Below are positions 1-14,087 of a DNA stretch of 64,000 nt, piece by piece. Both the position numbers and the translations under genes were made by a program. Location of the stretch: positions 96,837,451 through 96,901,450 of the forward strand of contig CM068825.1 of the NCBI GenBank assembly GCA_028554795.2. The letters run 5' to 3'. Source of the DNA: Sinohyriopsis cumingii. Taxonomy: Eukaryota > Mollusca > Bivalvia > Unionida > Unionidae. Under the pieces are notes generated by a model. That model worked only from the letters and a program-made list of their open reading frames with translations, had not been told where the DNA came from and ran no database searches. Position 1 is the first letter of the stretch. Every line of letters starts with the position of its first letter.

Positions 1-105
1 CATTTGATGGGAGACCATTTAATCTTACTCGTGTCGGAAGCAGATATCGAACCCGGGACCAAAGAAGTTATAACCTAACTGCTTTGCTATCCAGGTCCCA
101 ACACA
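1..105 (-). repeat. tRNA-derived SINE head (family distinct from the 10/48/55 kb SINEs)
   Basis: Read on the minus strand, the segment has a polymerase III B box (GGTTCGATATC, about 46-58) and, upstream on that strand, an A-box-like stretch (TAGCAAAGCAG, about 75-95) at tRNA-like spacing. The rest of the element would lie beyond the window's left edge or has decayed. Different sequence from the SINE family repeated later in this window. Inference from box geometry only. Confidence 0.4.
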
Positions 106-261
106 GATGCTGTAAGCTTATATGACGTAATTTATGTCGAACTACAGAAGATCTGTTTCAAATAAAACTGCAATCAAGGCATTCCATACATTTTACTTTT
201 TTGGAATCACTGCTTCATCCAGAGGGTATCCTTCCATTCATCTATATGTTCACCTCAGAGA

Positions 262-334
262 GAGAGACATACATACATACAGGCAGACATGCATGCATAC
301 ATACATACATACATACAGATAGACAGACATAGAG
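262..334. repeat. (CATA)n / (GAGA) microsatellite
   Basis: Short GA run followed by an interrupted CATA tetranucleotide repeat ending near CAGATAGACAGACATAG. Simple repeat; the small open frame across it is a by-product. Confidence 0.9.
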
Positions 335-575
335 AGCTAGCATAATGTTGAGGTAGAAAGAATCTTCAGCTATATTGGGGTTGTAGTAGATATACATGTG
401 TGTGAGTGTCTGGTTTTATCACTCTCTTTTGTGAGGGAACTGAAGTACAATGTTATCTATTTAGATAGGAGCCTTTGTATATGGGTGAAACTAAAGTTAT
501 TTGTCATTTGAGATTGTAAGGGGACTAGTTAAATACCGTCTCAGTAGAAAATTAGTGAATTTAAAATCTATCAGG

Positions 576-650
576 ATGACAGACGACGATGACTTTTATT
601 TATACAGGACCTCTACTTTAAATCTCAGGTTACAAGACTATTGAAAACAT
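576..650 (+). pseudogene. Decayed paralogue of the first coding exon found at 50,271
   Basis: Starts ATG-ACA-GAC-GAC-GAT-GAC-TTT-TAT and ends ...ATTGAAAACAT|GTAATT. Nearly the whole 75 nt aligns with the exon at 50,271-50,344, including the acidic MxDDDDFY start and the terminal TIENM codons. This copy carries a 1-nt gain near 602, which shifts the frame into a TGA, and its splice donor is GTAATT rather than GTAAGT. Similarity seems to extend upstream, where both copies share a GTGA[AC]ACTAAAG stretch (about 487 and 50,143), so a promoter-plus-exon duplication is more likely than a processed pseudogene. Protein family not recognised. Confidence 0.6.
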
Positions 651-699
651 GTAATTGTTGATTAGGTAATGCAGATCTATATATTCTATTAATAGATGG

Positions 700-3350
700 C
701 ATTGATATACGCCGGCGTGGAGTGGTTAATGGAACGAATACACATTTGTCTTGCAATAAAATATGTAGATAATGCTTCAAGCGATCAAAACGGCAGTGGC
801 GCGGATCAGGGCGTTATTAATATTTCTCTTTATAGTAACTGTAACCACGATTTTCAATTCGTTTTCTTCACATGAGTCAATACAATGTTTAGAATTTAAG
901 CGACGAAATTTTCATGTACCGTGTTTCCTATACTTTCTATTAAGAGTCAACCATGACAATTGTCTATACAATATAGCATTCACGATATGATTTGGCCTTT
1001 TATGTTCTGGTATATGCAATTCAGGTATTGCTTTGAACAGTTTTCATTGAAGAACCTGCATGAAACAAACTACTGTTGACTGAACTGCACAATTAAATTA
1101 AAGATTGTTAGTTATTATTCTATGTGACTATTCTCTACCTTTGATTGTGCTGTGTTTGTTTTTTACGATATGAAAGTGAAATGTGGTCTAAATATTTTGC
1201 CATAAAAGGTTTTATTTGTCAATATCAAAAAGAAGAACAAAAGGAAAAAAACATGAACAAAATTTCCTTTCGATAAATATTACTGTTTCTGGAGGTTATC
1301 CATTCAAAGTAGAACCTATATCTAACAACCACCTTTGAGAAGTGACAAAATAGCATCTTAATATAGGTGGGTTTTTTGTAACAGAAGTTAATTTAAATAG
1401 TAATTTTTAAAGGCCTGATGAAAGTGTTTATTAAAGGCAGGCGATTGTTTAATAAAAGTAACTTTGATGTAAGTTTGACTATTGTGTGCTTGCATTCGAA
1501 TGTATATGTGTGTGTGTGGTTAGCAATATCAAGTCGACTTTGACATGTAAGGATAAATTTGGTATGCTTCTATCGCAAGGATTATTGTCTAGTGCAGAAA
1601 ATAAAGTAAAGAAACCTGTGTGTAAGAATTTTTTTACAACACTTTACTTGTATGTAAGCTTATCATCTGTTCAACGTCATGCGCATTGTGACGTCATAAA
1701 CTTGCTGATGTTAACACTTTCTGAAGTGGTGATATCAAAACAGATTTTTTAAAATGTAAGCAAACATTAAGGGGCGTGGGTCTTGCCGTTTCTTTCCCGG
1801 GCTGATATTTGCAAAAAAAATTATTCTCTATAAGACTATGTTGAGGTTGGCACCGAAACAAGAAAATCACTGTGAACGGGTTACATTATTTGTCTCCCCA
1901 CGATGCTCTGTCATGGGATGGGGACAAACACTATAAGCCCGAGACTGGGATTTGAGGGCCCCATCTGGGGAGCAGCATGATAAATGAACTGTTAAAGAGA
2001 TACACTCCTCAAAGAGGGTCGTCTCTCCTTGGCAGAATAATACCACTGCCTGATGAAAATTTTTTGAGTTTAATCCAATACGAATCCTGGTAAATATAGT
2101 AAAATGTGATATCTTCGCCATGTTTTACACCATAGGCCACCCACCTCTACCCTCACCCATCCATCTTATCTTTCTATCCTCCAAATATGTATGAAAAAAT
2201 ATGGGCTACTGGCCTTTATATAAAACTTTTATTTTGGAGCTTCTTTTAACCCTACGGAGGCAATTTTATCACTCAACCCTTGGTTTATAAGTCTGACGCT
2301 TAGAGCGATTATGTCATCTTACTAAGTTATTACTATTATGTGAGGATTGATTTTCACTTCCTAGCTGAATCATTTACATACATTAACATCTTGCTATCAC
2401 AATAACTTCATATAATTAAATATTAATTTCATAAAATAACCACATGCAATTCTCGGGCAGAAGGAACACGATCAATAAAGTCATCTGATTTGTTTTACAG
2501 GCAGTTAGATCGATAATACCTACACAGATTTTAAACTCATTTCAGACCATGTCAGTTATTTACTACCTTAAAAACTCAGTACAGTTTCAATTCTAATTAA
2601 TGAAGTTGACAAGTCAAAGACAGTGCGACAGGCGCAGAAATTTTCACATAGAAAGACTTAATGAGAAATCCACGTGTTTTATTATATGCACGGCTCGATC
2701 GATACAACTTAATTTATCAAGGTGACCCACGATCACCTACTTTGTGGTGTGGAATCATCTAAACAACTAAAAGGCTAAGCAACAGGTGTAAAATAAATTC
2801 AGAAATTCAGACAGATCACTAAGTAAAGTCACGTTGTTACTATCGCGTATATTTTGACTGCAAAGAATATAATAGGGACATAAAACTTGTATAATTAAAT
2901 TAAGGCAAATTAGCATCAAAAAAATTAAGCTTACAATTAAAAACAGATATGCACACAAACAGCTAGCACAATATACACGATGACAGAGGATTGATTGTCA
3001 TCAAATTTTAAAATATCAAAATCATTCAAAAGTTTCTTTTGTTCTGTATTGTGATTTTGAAATACATATTGAGCTAATAAGTACGATAATTGAGGACTCC
3101 AATAAACATGATGTATGGACAATAAAAACCGCAAGACACGTCCAATCAGGAGTTTACTTTTAAATTATATCAACTCATTCAAGCCATGATCTCACAAATA
3201 ACAGATTATCAGACTGTATCAACAAAGTATACGAATATTTACAATCGATTGCAGAAAGTGCTTGTAGTGAGCAAGGACCCCGAATGATGCTTAATATATA
3301 GCATTATTATACTTCTGCCAATATGTACTATTCTTGGAAGGTTTCTACCC
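700..3350. other. No recognisable gene or repeat
   Basis: AT-rich sequence with scattered short open frames of up to about 90 codons, none with conserved motifs, introns or recognisable composition. Nothing supportable seen on either strand. Confidence 0.5.
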
Positions 3351-3359
3351 CAAGAAGAC

Positions 3360-4980
3360 GGTAAAGCATGTTTTAACTAAACGTTCTGCTCAGGTGTATA
3401 GGAAGCTGACGAGGATGATTAAGTTAACGAAGAGATCACTAACGAAATAAATTGTTTAGATATGATTCTCATGTCATCATCTAGACCTAAGTAAAAGCTA
3501 TCAAGATGAAGAAGTTAATAATCATGAAAAATATATTAGTAAGAATTGTATGGATGTGCCTGTGCCAACATATGCCAGTTAGAAACTTAACATGGGAAGG
3601 TGAGAATGAAATAGAAGAAATGGGGTTATCTAAAGCATTAATGGTTTGGGGTTATGATTATAAAACATGAGGAATTCCAGAACCAGTTTTAGAAGTAACC
3701 AACGTATTTACATGAATATTTTAACTACTATCCGTTGGCACATGAATAACTAATTCCTGGTGAGGATGATTTATTTACATGGCAAAAGAAATTGATAGAA
3801 GATAAGAAGGGTACAAATCCTTCAGCACCTAAATTAGTATGCATGTAAAAATAATTAGTTGAATACTCTGCTGCCTGTCTAGCTTATGCAACAAACCATT
3901 GCAATGCACCATACCATGTTAAAGCTCGGCAAATAACAAATCACGCAATCCCTAAAACTCTGTCACTAGCAGCTGCAAAACCCATTCCACCGGAAACAGT
4001 TTCCATACCAACCTAAACAAAATTAAGCAGCTGTTTAATACCTTTTTTATACCTCATAATGTTCTATCCATTTAACCAAATCATTTTAAATTGGAATAAA
4101 CAATGTTATTACTTCTTCTGTGTCCATGTTGGGGAATCTTCCGTTCTAAAATGAATGTGCATAAAAGATACCATTTAACGCTGAAATTTGCCGTGAACAT
4201 AAAACACACTAAAGTACCAGCATCTGTTTCGTGTTAATTTGTCCTCTTTCAACTCCTTCTTGAATATTTACAAGTTACCAAATTGAAGAAACGTACTCAT
4301 CAAGGATGCTTTTCATGGTATTAGTATAGCTAGATGACAATGATTTTGATAGATTTAGCAGATCCAGTATTTACAAAAATTTCAGATACTTTCAAGATTT
4401 AAGTCCTAATGATTATTATTCCCTTGCATGTTCCATTTACTATACTAAGTTTTGATTTCTGTTTTTAGTCTTCGCTAAATACGTCTTTATGTATAGTTCT
4501 GACACCAATGCCTTGTTTAGATTCTACAAAATCTAATTCTGTTTCAAGCTGTTTGTGATCCATTTGAATAGTTTTAACAGATAGAATGTGGTTCCAGTCA
4601 AGAGTTTGAAATTACTGCATATAACAAAAAAGATTTAAAAGCAGACGATATTGCAGATACGTGTATCAAAAATTATATTTGATATCCTTTAACTGATATA
4701 TTATAAAGAAGGCAATTGAAACCCCTCAACAACAAAAAAACAGTTTCACAATGATCTTTTGATGAATACAAAAATATAATAAAAACAGATTTTGAGTAAG
4801 AGAAGGTTATATTTTAAATAAACTTCGTTTTAAGATTAAAAATAAAAACCTTTTACTTCGAAGAAATAAGTAAACCGGAGATTCGAATTTCTGAAATTGT
4901 GTATATAAATTAAAAATGGAAGGTGAATATGTATTGAGATCATTACATTTGACACAACAAAAAAAAGGAAATATTTGGTA
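3360..4980 (+). pseudogene. Possible heavily decayed coding region, unidentified
   Basis: In three alternating plus frames there are protein-like patches separated by stops. Examples are PGEDDLFTWQKKLIEDKKG at about 3,758, EYSAACLAYATNHCNAPYH at about 3,858 (followed by a lysine/histidine-rich patch) and ADDIADTCI at about 4,645. The patches share the strand and sit directly upstream of the 13-residue repeat array at 4,993, so the two may be one dead gene or transposon. No motif lets me name a family, and composition in AT-rich DNA can mislead. Confidence 0.2.
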
Positions 4981-4992
4981 TCAATCAAAAAT

Positions 4993-5563
4993 ATGAACAA
5001 CAACCTACAGAATTACAACAACCTACTAAACATCCTCTAAAGTCTACAGTATTACAACCTGCTGAACAGCCTCTAAAGTCTACAGTATTACAACAACATA
5101 ATGAACAGCCTCTAATGTCTACAGTATTACAACAACCTACTGAACAGCTTCTAAATTGAACAGTATTACAACAACCCACTGAACAGCCTCTAAATTGTAC
5201 AGTATTACAACAACCTACTGAACAGCCTCTAAATTGAACAGTATTACAACAACCCACTGAACAGCCTCTAAATTAAACAGCATTACAAGAACCTACTGAA
5301 CAGCCTCTAAAGTCTACAGTATTACAACAACCTACTAAACAGCCTCTAAAGTCTACAGTATTAGTACAACCTACTGAAGAGCCTATAAAGTCTACAGTAT
5401 TACAACAACAGAGTGAACAGCCTCTAAGTTGAACAGTATTACAACAACATACTGAACAGCCTCTAAAGTCTACAGTATTACAACAACCTACTGAACAGCC
5501 TCTAAAGTCTACAGTATTACAACAACCTACCGAACAGCCTCTAAATTCAACAGCATTAACATA
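4993..5563 (+). repeat. 39-bp minisatellite, coding-like (13-residue repeat)
   Basis: About 14-15 direct units of 39 bp built on ACAGTATTACAACAACCTAC followed by TGAACAGCCTCTAAAGTCT. The period is a multiple of three. Read on the plus strand the unit gives a proline/glutamine-rich 13-residue repeat (QPTEQPLKSTVLQ). Several units carry AAATTGA in place of AAAGTCTA, creating in-frame TGA stops, while indels are mostly absent, so spacing is preserved at 39. On the opposite strand the array also stays open (CCNTVQFRG-type units), a by-product of the periodicity. Best explanation: a once-coding internal repeat of a decayed gene. Confidence 0.75.
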
Positions 5564-5569
5564 GAGCGA

Positions 5570-8500
5570 AAGAACTTAAAGTCAAACAGCCTAAAAGAGT
5601 TCTTGAGGAAATAGAAATAAAAGTTAATTTTAAAAAGCCATTTGACTAGCAAGTAAGAAATACATCAACTATAGATTATTCATGCCAATAAAAGAAAAAC
5701 AACGAGAATGAAGGGTCGTGCAAATGCAGGGAAAGTAATTGGTTAGAAATCATTAGAAATAAATATGAAATACCAAAACAAACAAAAAAATATTTGGGCA
5801 TTTAATAGACATAGGAAGTAACTTTATAGAAATTATCAACAAAATATAAATCCCCAAATGTGAGAAAAGTTACCCTTAGGAGAAAGGTCATATTAGCTTT
5901 TCAAAGAAAAAGGTACTGTCGTTGCATCTATCATAGTTGGAATTATAACCATATCAAATTGGGGAAAGAGTTAGCAACAGGAGAAGTATTATTTTATCTT
6001 AGTCTGCTTTGAATACAATAAAGAAAAATATATTTCCACCATTGATGTTTCCTTAGGTGTACAGTTTGGTTTGTAAATCAATCAAATTTAACCCATAATG
6101 AAGTTAATCTGGTGTACAGTCCGATTTGTATATCGACGAAACGTAACCCACAATAAACTTAGTTTGGTAAATACGTTGGTTGTAAAATTCATTCAGATAT
6201 TTTCTCTTGAATGCTTTTAAGAACAAAATTCAGCTATTAGATGCACAGCGAATAGTATATCGAGTAACTATTAGAACACTGGCGCTATTAGTCCTAATCG
6301 CTTTCACAATATTTGAGAGCAATGCCAATGGTAACTGCTGGAACTGTGTGATGATATGAAATGCGGAAATCGGGACTCTAGAGATGCAAATGTAACATTT
6401 TTACCATTGTGTTTCTAGAATCAACATTGCGTACTCGTACCGTTCTTTTAACATACTTTGGCAAACAAATATCTCATAATCGTCGAACAAGTACAATAAC
6501 CAGAACATACTATAGACAAAATATTTTTAAAAATGTTAGAAATGCGAATTAATTTCTACAAGCAAGATATATGGCGGTTAACAATCAATGTTTGTCAGCG
6601 ATTACTAACAGACAGAATAGAAACTTTATGCTTTAAAAGGAAAAAAGGCTTCCCTTTTAAGTGGCATTATAATCCAGTGTTCGTGGGGTAAGTAAATTCA
6701 ATATCTTGACGCCAGCAAGAAGCCACGAAGACTGGATTATTAATAATCGCACTTGGTTGTATAAATTGTTCATAATTGCTGCAAAAGCACCGACTGCATT
6801 TCATTATGACAACCTTTATTAAACATAAATCTGAGTGTATTGTATCTGAGTTGTCAACTTGAGAGTTAATTTTATTAGTGAATGTCTATGTAATGCAGCA
6901 ATTTAAAACTGCAAATTGATAATATGCTAATTGTATTGTGAATATTTCAATATGGTAAAGCAGGAATTTAACGCTTTGGATATGACTTTCATCGGTGGGA
7001 TTAGAACTATATGAGCAATTTATTTGTTCTATAAATTAAACATTTTTTTTTACAACGTTGGTTGTAATTTAGATTATGATCAAATACCGCTTAAATTTAA
7101 AGCGTCATTTTCCAATCTACTGTGAGATACGTGGTTTTGAAATTCACATGTGACAGAATCGACTGCTAAATATATTATAATTTTGTAATGAAAACTTACT
7201 ATTATTAAATCCTAAGCTTTATTTAAATTTATACACGTATTTCAATTTTTGCCGGATCCACAACAATTTGTCATTAAAAAAATGTGAAGCGTGTATGTGG
7301 AAGTTAGGGCCAGATCGTGTTAATAAAACCCAGGTGATTTCTCAACATTATAAGCACTGAGGATTAAAGGTGGTTAGCGTTAACAATAGTATGAAAGCGC
7401 TGAAAGCACATCTTTAAGAAAAGCCATTAAAAGCACAAAAATAAATGGATATCTTTATTGTTTTTGGCTTTAAGACACTATTTACTTTTGGTTCACATTA
7501 TAATCACTTATTGCTTAAATTGCTACCAATAAGTTTGGAATAAGAAGCATGGCATGTATAAACATAGAAGTTGAAAATGTATACACTTGAAGGGTATTAT
7601 TTCACCAATAGGGTGTAATTTAAATATGTTAGGTTACAACGGTTTTGTATAAAAGATTGGCGTGAATAAGGGCATCTATTATTTTATATAGCTGCACGTG
7701 ATGGTTCCTTTTGATCTTATGATGAATTAAAATATGTATGGATTGGAAACTTCTATTTTAGATTTGTCAGTGATAAGGAAATTTCATCAAAACTGGAAGC
7801 ATGTAATCGGAATGATCACAAGATATAATGTTTATTTATCACATATTATCTGGGTTTAGACAGGATGCGGAATTTTTATTCTGATATTATTGAGTCAACA
7901 AGAGACATGGAATACAGAGTTTGATATTACACATTCGGATAAAAGATTTCATTATTATTTTCTGAAATTGAAGGAGTTTGAATTTAAAATATTCATGCAA
8001 TTGTGTTTACAAATTAATTTTTTTAGACAAAGTCAGAATACTGGATCAAAATAGACTTTGTAAATTGCACAATGGCTCGATTCTACATTTACTATTTAAA
8101 TGTAGAAATGTTAAGTAATAATGGATTAAGTTAGAACAGTTGTTGAAAGAATGTTTTTGTTCCATGGTTTATTCTTTTATTACACAAACCATATTACTGA
8201 TATTCCTTTCTCATTTAGTCGAAAATAATGTTCTAGATTTATATCCATTGAGTTCATATATATTTTGCATTTATGTCTCCGGTTTTGGCGTGAAAAGTTT
8301 TGATGGCAGGAAATGGCTACTGAGGTGTGGAGAATTGAAAGTCATTAAGACCCGTCCGTTCCATTATTGTACCATTGTTTAGAATTATGGAGCGGGACCG
8401 TGGAACAATTGAAAATAAAGCATTCTCTTCGTCAACAGTATCTTTTCTAAATTTGTTCTGACAGATTTTATCTCTGTGTATTCTTTTATATGACATTATT

Positions 8501-9690
8501 TTGAATACAACTTCACTTTTATATGTCTCATTCACTAAAGTCAATAACGTATGCTTTAAGAGTACGAGAAACATTCCTATTACCTATTTTCATATACTTT
8601 CTATGCACATCAAACAATAACAAAAGCTAAACAATGATTATTCGAGACATTATTAGCTTTGATAATTTCATATTTCTAGTGAGAATTTGTCATGAATAGA
8701 GTTCATAAAAGAATCTACGGGAAGGAAGACTGTGCTTGATTGGACAACACAATTTAATGAAACAAGATTTTAAAACTTTTGATGACCTACTCATTCCTTG
8801 ATTTGTAGATGATCATTTACAAACGCAGACAAAAGATCCAAGTCTGGTGTATATGTTTTGGCACAAAGTTTGCATTGTCAATATCTCATTATTGCAAACG
8901 AAAATACAGTGAAAACATTCAAACGAAATCTCATCTGGATAAGGGCGCAGCCTACGTCTTTTCTGAGACAAATGAATTACATTTTGCCATTCACGACCAC
9001 AACCAAACAAAAAATCTGCACCATTTAAATTTCTGTTTGTGAAACAAACAAATCAAAATTGAAAGTCTTGTAAGAATAATTTGCATGGTGCATTTTCATA
9101 TATTTATACTGATAACTTGCCAAAAGTTATAACTTTGAATATATAATTGATAAAACTGAAAAGAAATCATATATTTGAAATAATGCCACTGATTTATATT
9201 TGTTTCTTTTACTTATGCATATACATTTTTCTTTAAAATTTTACAAGCAAGAACCAGTTGTAATATATAAAATGAATTGAATAATGAGCAAATAGTAAAG
9301 CGAATAAAGAATCATGTGATTAGGCGAAATATATCTAAAATGTTTGAAAACTGTGGTAATTTATAAAACTATGCGATAGCATTACATATTTAGTTTGGAT
9401 TCCTAGAATTGAGTTCCGAGAATAATATATGGGTCGTTGTGCTTTCCTGAAACAAACGTCGCTCAAGCCTACTCTTTCTCGTTCAGACTTTTATAACCTT
9501 GCTTAGAAATGGTCTAAAAAGTATTGTGAGGTATTAAATTTGGTTTAATGTCTTGCAATTATACGAAGTCAATTACAATCCAATTTTATTCATCTCCGAC
9601 AGCATCCACAATCGAACCATTCCTTTTTTTCTTCTCAAAAGATCAGTAGGGAAAACTTATTTTGCTGGGCTAGACAATACCAGCTTCTAA
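5570..9690. other. AT-rich intergenic DNA with one hairpin
   Basis: Apart from the inverted repeat at 6,669-6,740, no gene, RNA or mobile-element signature could be supported on either strand. Short frames near 8,140-9,040 overlap each other on both strands and show no motif. Confidence 0.5.
6669..6740. repeat. Short hairpin, MITE-like
   Basis: Arms 6,669-6,686 and 6,723-6,740 are inverted copies with one mismatch in 18 (left ATAATCCAGTGTTCGTGG), around a 36-nt loop. Could be the relic of a small inverted-repeat transposon or chance. No target duplication could be assigned. Confidence 0.4.
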
Positions 9691-9698
9691 AAGTGCAA

Positions 9699-9886
<188 letters not shown>

Positions 9887-9889
9887 AAC

Positions 9890-10365
9890 TGTAAAAATGT
9901 TATATTTTTAGTTTACCTCTGAAATCCAGAAAGTGGGAAACAACCAGAACAAGCAGTTGTTTTGATAGGTGCCTATTTGAAATAAGGCCAAGTTATATAC
10001 TCTATAACCCATATTAAACCCAGCAATTATATACCAAAATAAGGGGAACCTTTGAATACCCGAGATATACCAGGTCTTTTATAATGTTCAGTATAACCAA
10101 TGAGGAAAACCGGGGAAATTATGTTTCTTTACAAATCTAACCAAGTGCAAAATACGAAACTGATGAGGGACACCAAGAACAGATACTAGTAAAATTATAG
10201 GTGTTGAAAAAAAAACAACGTTTGATGGCGTTTCAATGATTAATTAAATACCTGCACTTTTAATTTTTAATGTTATTCCTGCAACTTTATAAACGAAAAA
10301 AAAATGAAAACGAATTTTTAAAAAAAAGAAATCATTGTTTTAATAGCCTGAAACTATAGTTTACG
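9890..10365. other. No recognisable feature
   Basis: AT-rich DNA with A-runs; no coding or repeat signature recognised. Confidence 0.5.
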
Positions 10366-10705
10366 TTGCTGTGTGTGTGTGTGAGAGATTTGGATTTTAA
10401 ACGTAGCTTCAACAATTTTTCAGTCATATCGCTACGATGTCTGCAGTGTTGCAGTTATAGTGATGTCTAGCACTGGGGCATCATGCCGCAGACATGTAGC
10501 ATGATGTCCCACCCAGTCACATTATTCTGACACCAGACCGACCATTGTTAACAATAACCTCTTAATGCTGAGCGTATAGCGAGGCAGCTGTTGATTCCAA
10601 TTTTATAAGTCTTTGGTATGACTCAGCCGGGGTTCGAACCCACGACCTCCCGCATCAGAGGCGGACGCTCTAACCACTAGGCCACCGGAGCAGTCCGTTT
10701 GCTGT
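10366..10705 (-). mobile_element. Full-length tRNA-headed SINE, (CA)n tail
   Basis: Minus-strand copy of the SINE seen at 48,357 and 55,411. On the minus strand it runs from a tRNA-like head (A box near 10,680, B box GGTTCGAACCC near 10,633), through the shared central block (GACTGGGTGGGACATCATGC, near 10,500), to a (CA)n tail whose complement is the TG run at 10,371-10,383. CGTTGCTGT left of the tail and CGTTTGCTGT right of the head may be the target-site duplication with one slip. Non-autonomous; polymerase III promoter internal. Confidence 0.85.
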
Positions 10706-10709
10706 TAGT

Positions 10710-11701
10710 GACGACATGCCATCGTGTCATGGCGACATCATGAATTTATTGTGACGTAACAACAACCACGGGCTTAAGGGCATTTAAACTCTGAGATCAT
10801 TTGTTTTCTTGTATCCGATGGTGAATGCCTTGAATGTTTCGAATGATGAGCAGAGCTATGTCCGGTCTCATGAAAACTCCTTAATTTAAGGTACGATTTA
10901 AATGTGTGGGGGAGGGGAGAATATATACGATCTCATTATACAAAGGACAATGCAATACAACTGCAAGACGTGAATAAATTGTTTATTTTTGACCTACTTA
11001 AGTAAGATTCACGCAGAAGAACAGGTTGCTATTACACTGATATTCGTGACATTGAATCATTATTTATAAAATAGAATAAATTGTATTGTCTGGGAATTAT
11101 GTTTGTAATTTTAAATGCGAACGTTATTAGTGAAATTGTCACCTGGATAGCAATTTTAATGTACTACTTGAGATAAGAAGCGAATTGAACATTATGAAGG
11201 TTCCTGTAAGATAAATTATGAACTGTATGCGGTGAATAGAACAATTATCTGCAAACTAAAATAACATGATTAATTCGCTTGCTATATTGATTAGATATTA
11301 TTGGAATCTCTTAGTTTGTCAGTCAATCTTTTGTGAAGGAGCATCATTTCATAGTATCTTTTTAGATCGGGTCGATTTTTATAGTGGTAACATTAAAACA
11401 TGTCATATCGGTAATACTGAAATATTTTGTCATCAGACATTTAGCTCAAGAACTTCATTGTGAGGATATTAGGCTGAACATACTGATATGTTGAAATATA
11501 TCGGGGGGGGGGGAGAAAAATTATATCGTCACCGTAGCGATAAATATTCCATCAGCAAGTGTCGATATCTCTTTTAGAACTACTTTCTTTTTACGTTTAG
11601 AAAGTATAATATCTGTTCTTAAGTATGTTCTTCAGAATTATGTTTCCATTTTTATGCATAGTTTTTTTTTCTTCTTCTTCTTCTTGTCCTCTTCCTCTTC
11701 G

Positions 11702-11734
<33 letters not shown>

Positions 11735-13370
11735 TATAGTTCTTAAAATGAATAAAGATTGTTTACTAGTATACAGTTATGTAATTATTTTAAAAGGCTC
11801 CATCAAGAATGCATACAAATTAATCCGAAACAACAAAAAGCAATCTTCAGGTATTAACTTTTTATAATTAGTTTTCCACGTAAAGCACGTAAATTGTCAG
11901 TGACTGAGCTTACATTACCTGATGTTATTCGATATTTTGTGTCATCTATACATTATAGTATATCTGTAACGCTCCACAACAAGCGATACACATTTTAAAA
12001 TAAAACTATTGATTATATATAGTAATAAAATTGCTTAAGCAGTGATTTTAACTGTCAGCATAAAGTCATAATCATGTTTGAAAACGATGGAGAAATCAAG
12101 CATTGATTAGTGTCGATTGCAAACCGAAATTAAGTGACAATCGAAATTTGGGTGTAACGTCTGTTACCGAAATAGGCTGCTATGTCTGAATGAAAAACTA
12201 AACACAAATAGTGGCAAAAATCCTTACGAGTAAACTCAAGATCATTAAAATCTGTTGTTGAATGATATTACGCGTTGAAGTCTGTTCGATCATTCCATCA
12301 TGTCGCTATAATAATATCAAGTCAGGGGCAGGGTCCAGTTTTTATGTACAAATTTAATGCCGCAATCAGCGACCTAGTATAAAATCATAAAAAATCAAAT
12401 ACACAAGTGAGGTCAGAAAGGTCCATATTTCTGGATACATATATTAAAACTTAGTATAAGAATAGTATCCACTCGACCAAAGAAATCAATGGCAGTTCAT
12501 AGCAGAAGTTTATGCACTCCAACCCCCAAATTTCTACATGCAATTTTCATGTCCGAATGTTATTTTTGACACCATGTGATGCTCACATAAGTTCTTTTCC
12601 TGGATGACAATTCTGCAAAACAGTGTGTACTGAACAGGCTGACGCAATTGAAAATAGTTGTCATCCAAGCCGTTTTTGAGATATTCCGCAAGACCCTAAA
12701 TGATGTATTTACTGGTATAGGAGGCTAACTCTTCTTCCTAACCGACTATTCACAATCAACATACTCCAGAGTAACTAAGGAAGGTTTACATATCTGACAT
12801 CAATTTCAAGAACAACACAAACCCAAAACACCCAGTTCACAAATATATCCATATCTTTAAATAGTAAACAATAATAGCTGAAAAAGTCACACCGTAGCCT
12901 TAAGTTAAGAAATTTGCCAGGGACCAATTTACGAAACTGTACCCTGAAACTTCAACAATGTCGGCTGCATGAATCCGTGCAAGTAATGTATTACCCCAAA
13001 AATCTCATTTTCGCACAAAAAGCATTCATTGATTTGACGAAATATTCAATTTGAAGCGTTATATGTACAATCTAAATTTGTAAAATGTTTCTGTCTAAAA
13101 TTATTGTAAAATATCTGAATTTCACTTTATCGATGTAGTAATGCAACCGTTAATCTGAAAGACAGAGAATGGGTCAAACAAACCCATGCAAATCCTAGAT
13201 GTTTGCCTCTAAAATTCTATAATTAAAAGAAGAAAAATAAAATTCAGACATATTTTACAAAAAGGGGTATTTATATTAGTACAGAATGGTAATTCTGATG
13301 TGGGAAACTAGAATACATTAGAAGATAAACTTGTCATCTAGAGTACTGTGTTAGGAAGAATCATATGCCT
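10710..13370. other. No recognisable gene; simple repeats only
   Basis: Contains a G9 run (11,505), a CTT/CT-rich stretch at 11,665-11,731, and otherwise AT-rich DNA. No frame has motifs. Confidence 0.5.
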
Positions 13371-13374
13371 AACT

Positions 13375-13375
<1 letters not shown>

Positions 13376-13416
<41 letters not shown>
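13376..13416. repeat. (CT)n microsatellite
   Basis: About 20 CT dinucleotides. Confidence 0.95.
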
Positions 13417-13420
<4 letters not shown>

Positions 13421-14087
13421 CCTACATTTACACATTATTGTCATGTAATATACCAAACACATTTTATTCAAGCTGGTTTTATGTACCTTCGAGTGCCTCT
13501 CTCCATCTCTGATATTGATATCATAGAGAACGTCGATGGAAAACAGTGAGACAGTAAACTGGGTCTGTCATCTGCTACCCTCTTTGTCGATAACACATCT
13601 TTTCCGTCTTTTCTGAATGCGTTTTAATACAATGTATAGTCGTATATTGTTTTAAATGCATTCGAAATATAACTAAAATGTAACACTTTATTCGACGAAT
13701 GTGTTCTATATGTAAGTTAACAGAGGTACCATACTCGTTCCTTTACATACATCTTTTAAATTTTATTTTCTCTCCAGAACCAAGATATGACAAACATTCA
13801 TGCAGTACTGTATCAAAATATGTATTACTCTTTATACATTCAGTTCCAGGAAGAAAAGATGTACAAGGTATAAAAGAATAAATCAAACACTTCCTATATG
13901 CTGTTCATAATAACTTTGGCTTTAAAATTCAGATTTAAATGTGTAGCTACATTTAAGGTCTTTTTTATTTATTTATAAATGCGAGCTTTGATTTTGAAAG
14001 AAATTTGAAAAGTTTAACATATTTTTTGATGTGTTATGCGAACAACATTCCTCAAGTCGATCGATCATGATCACGTTCCTTTAACTT

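Noticed and set aside
4985-5257. Minus-strand 90-codon cysteine-rich repeat frame (CCNTVQFRG units)
   Set aside because: Complement of a 39-bp array; the plus-strand reading has better protein composition and flanking coding-like patches.
8140-9042. Overlapping plus and minus ORFs of 65-85 codons
   Set aside because: No motifs, no promoter, no splice signals; lengths expected by chance in this much sequence.
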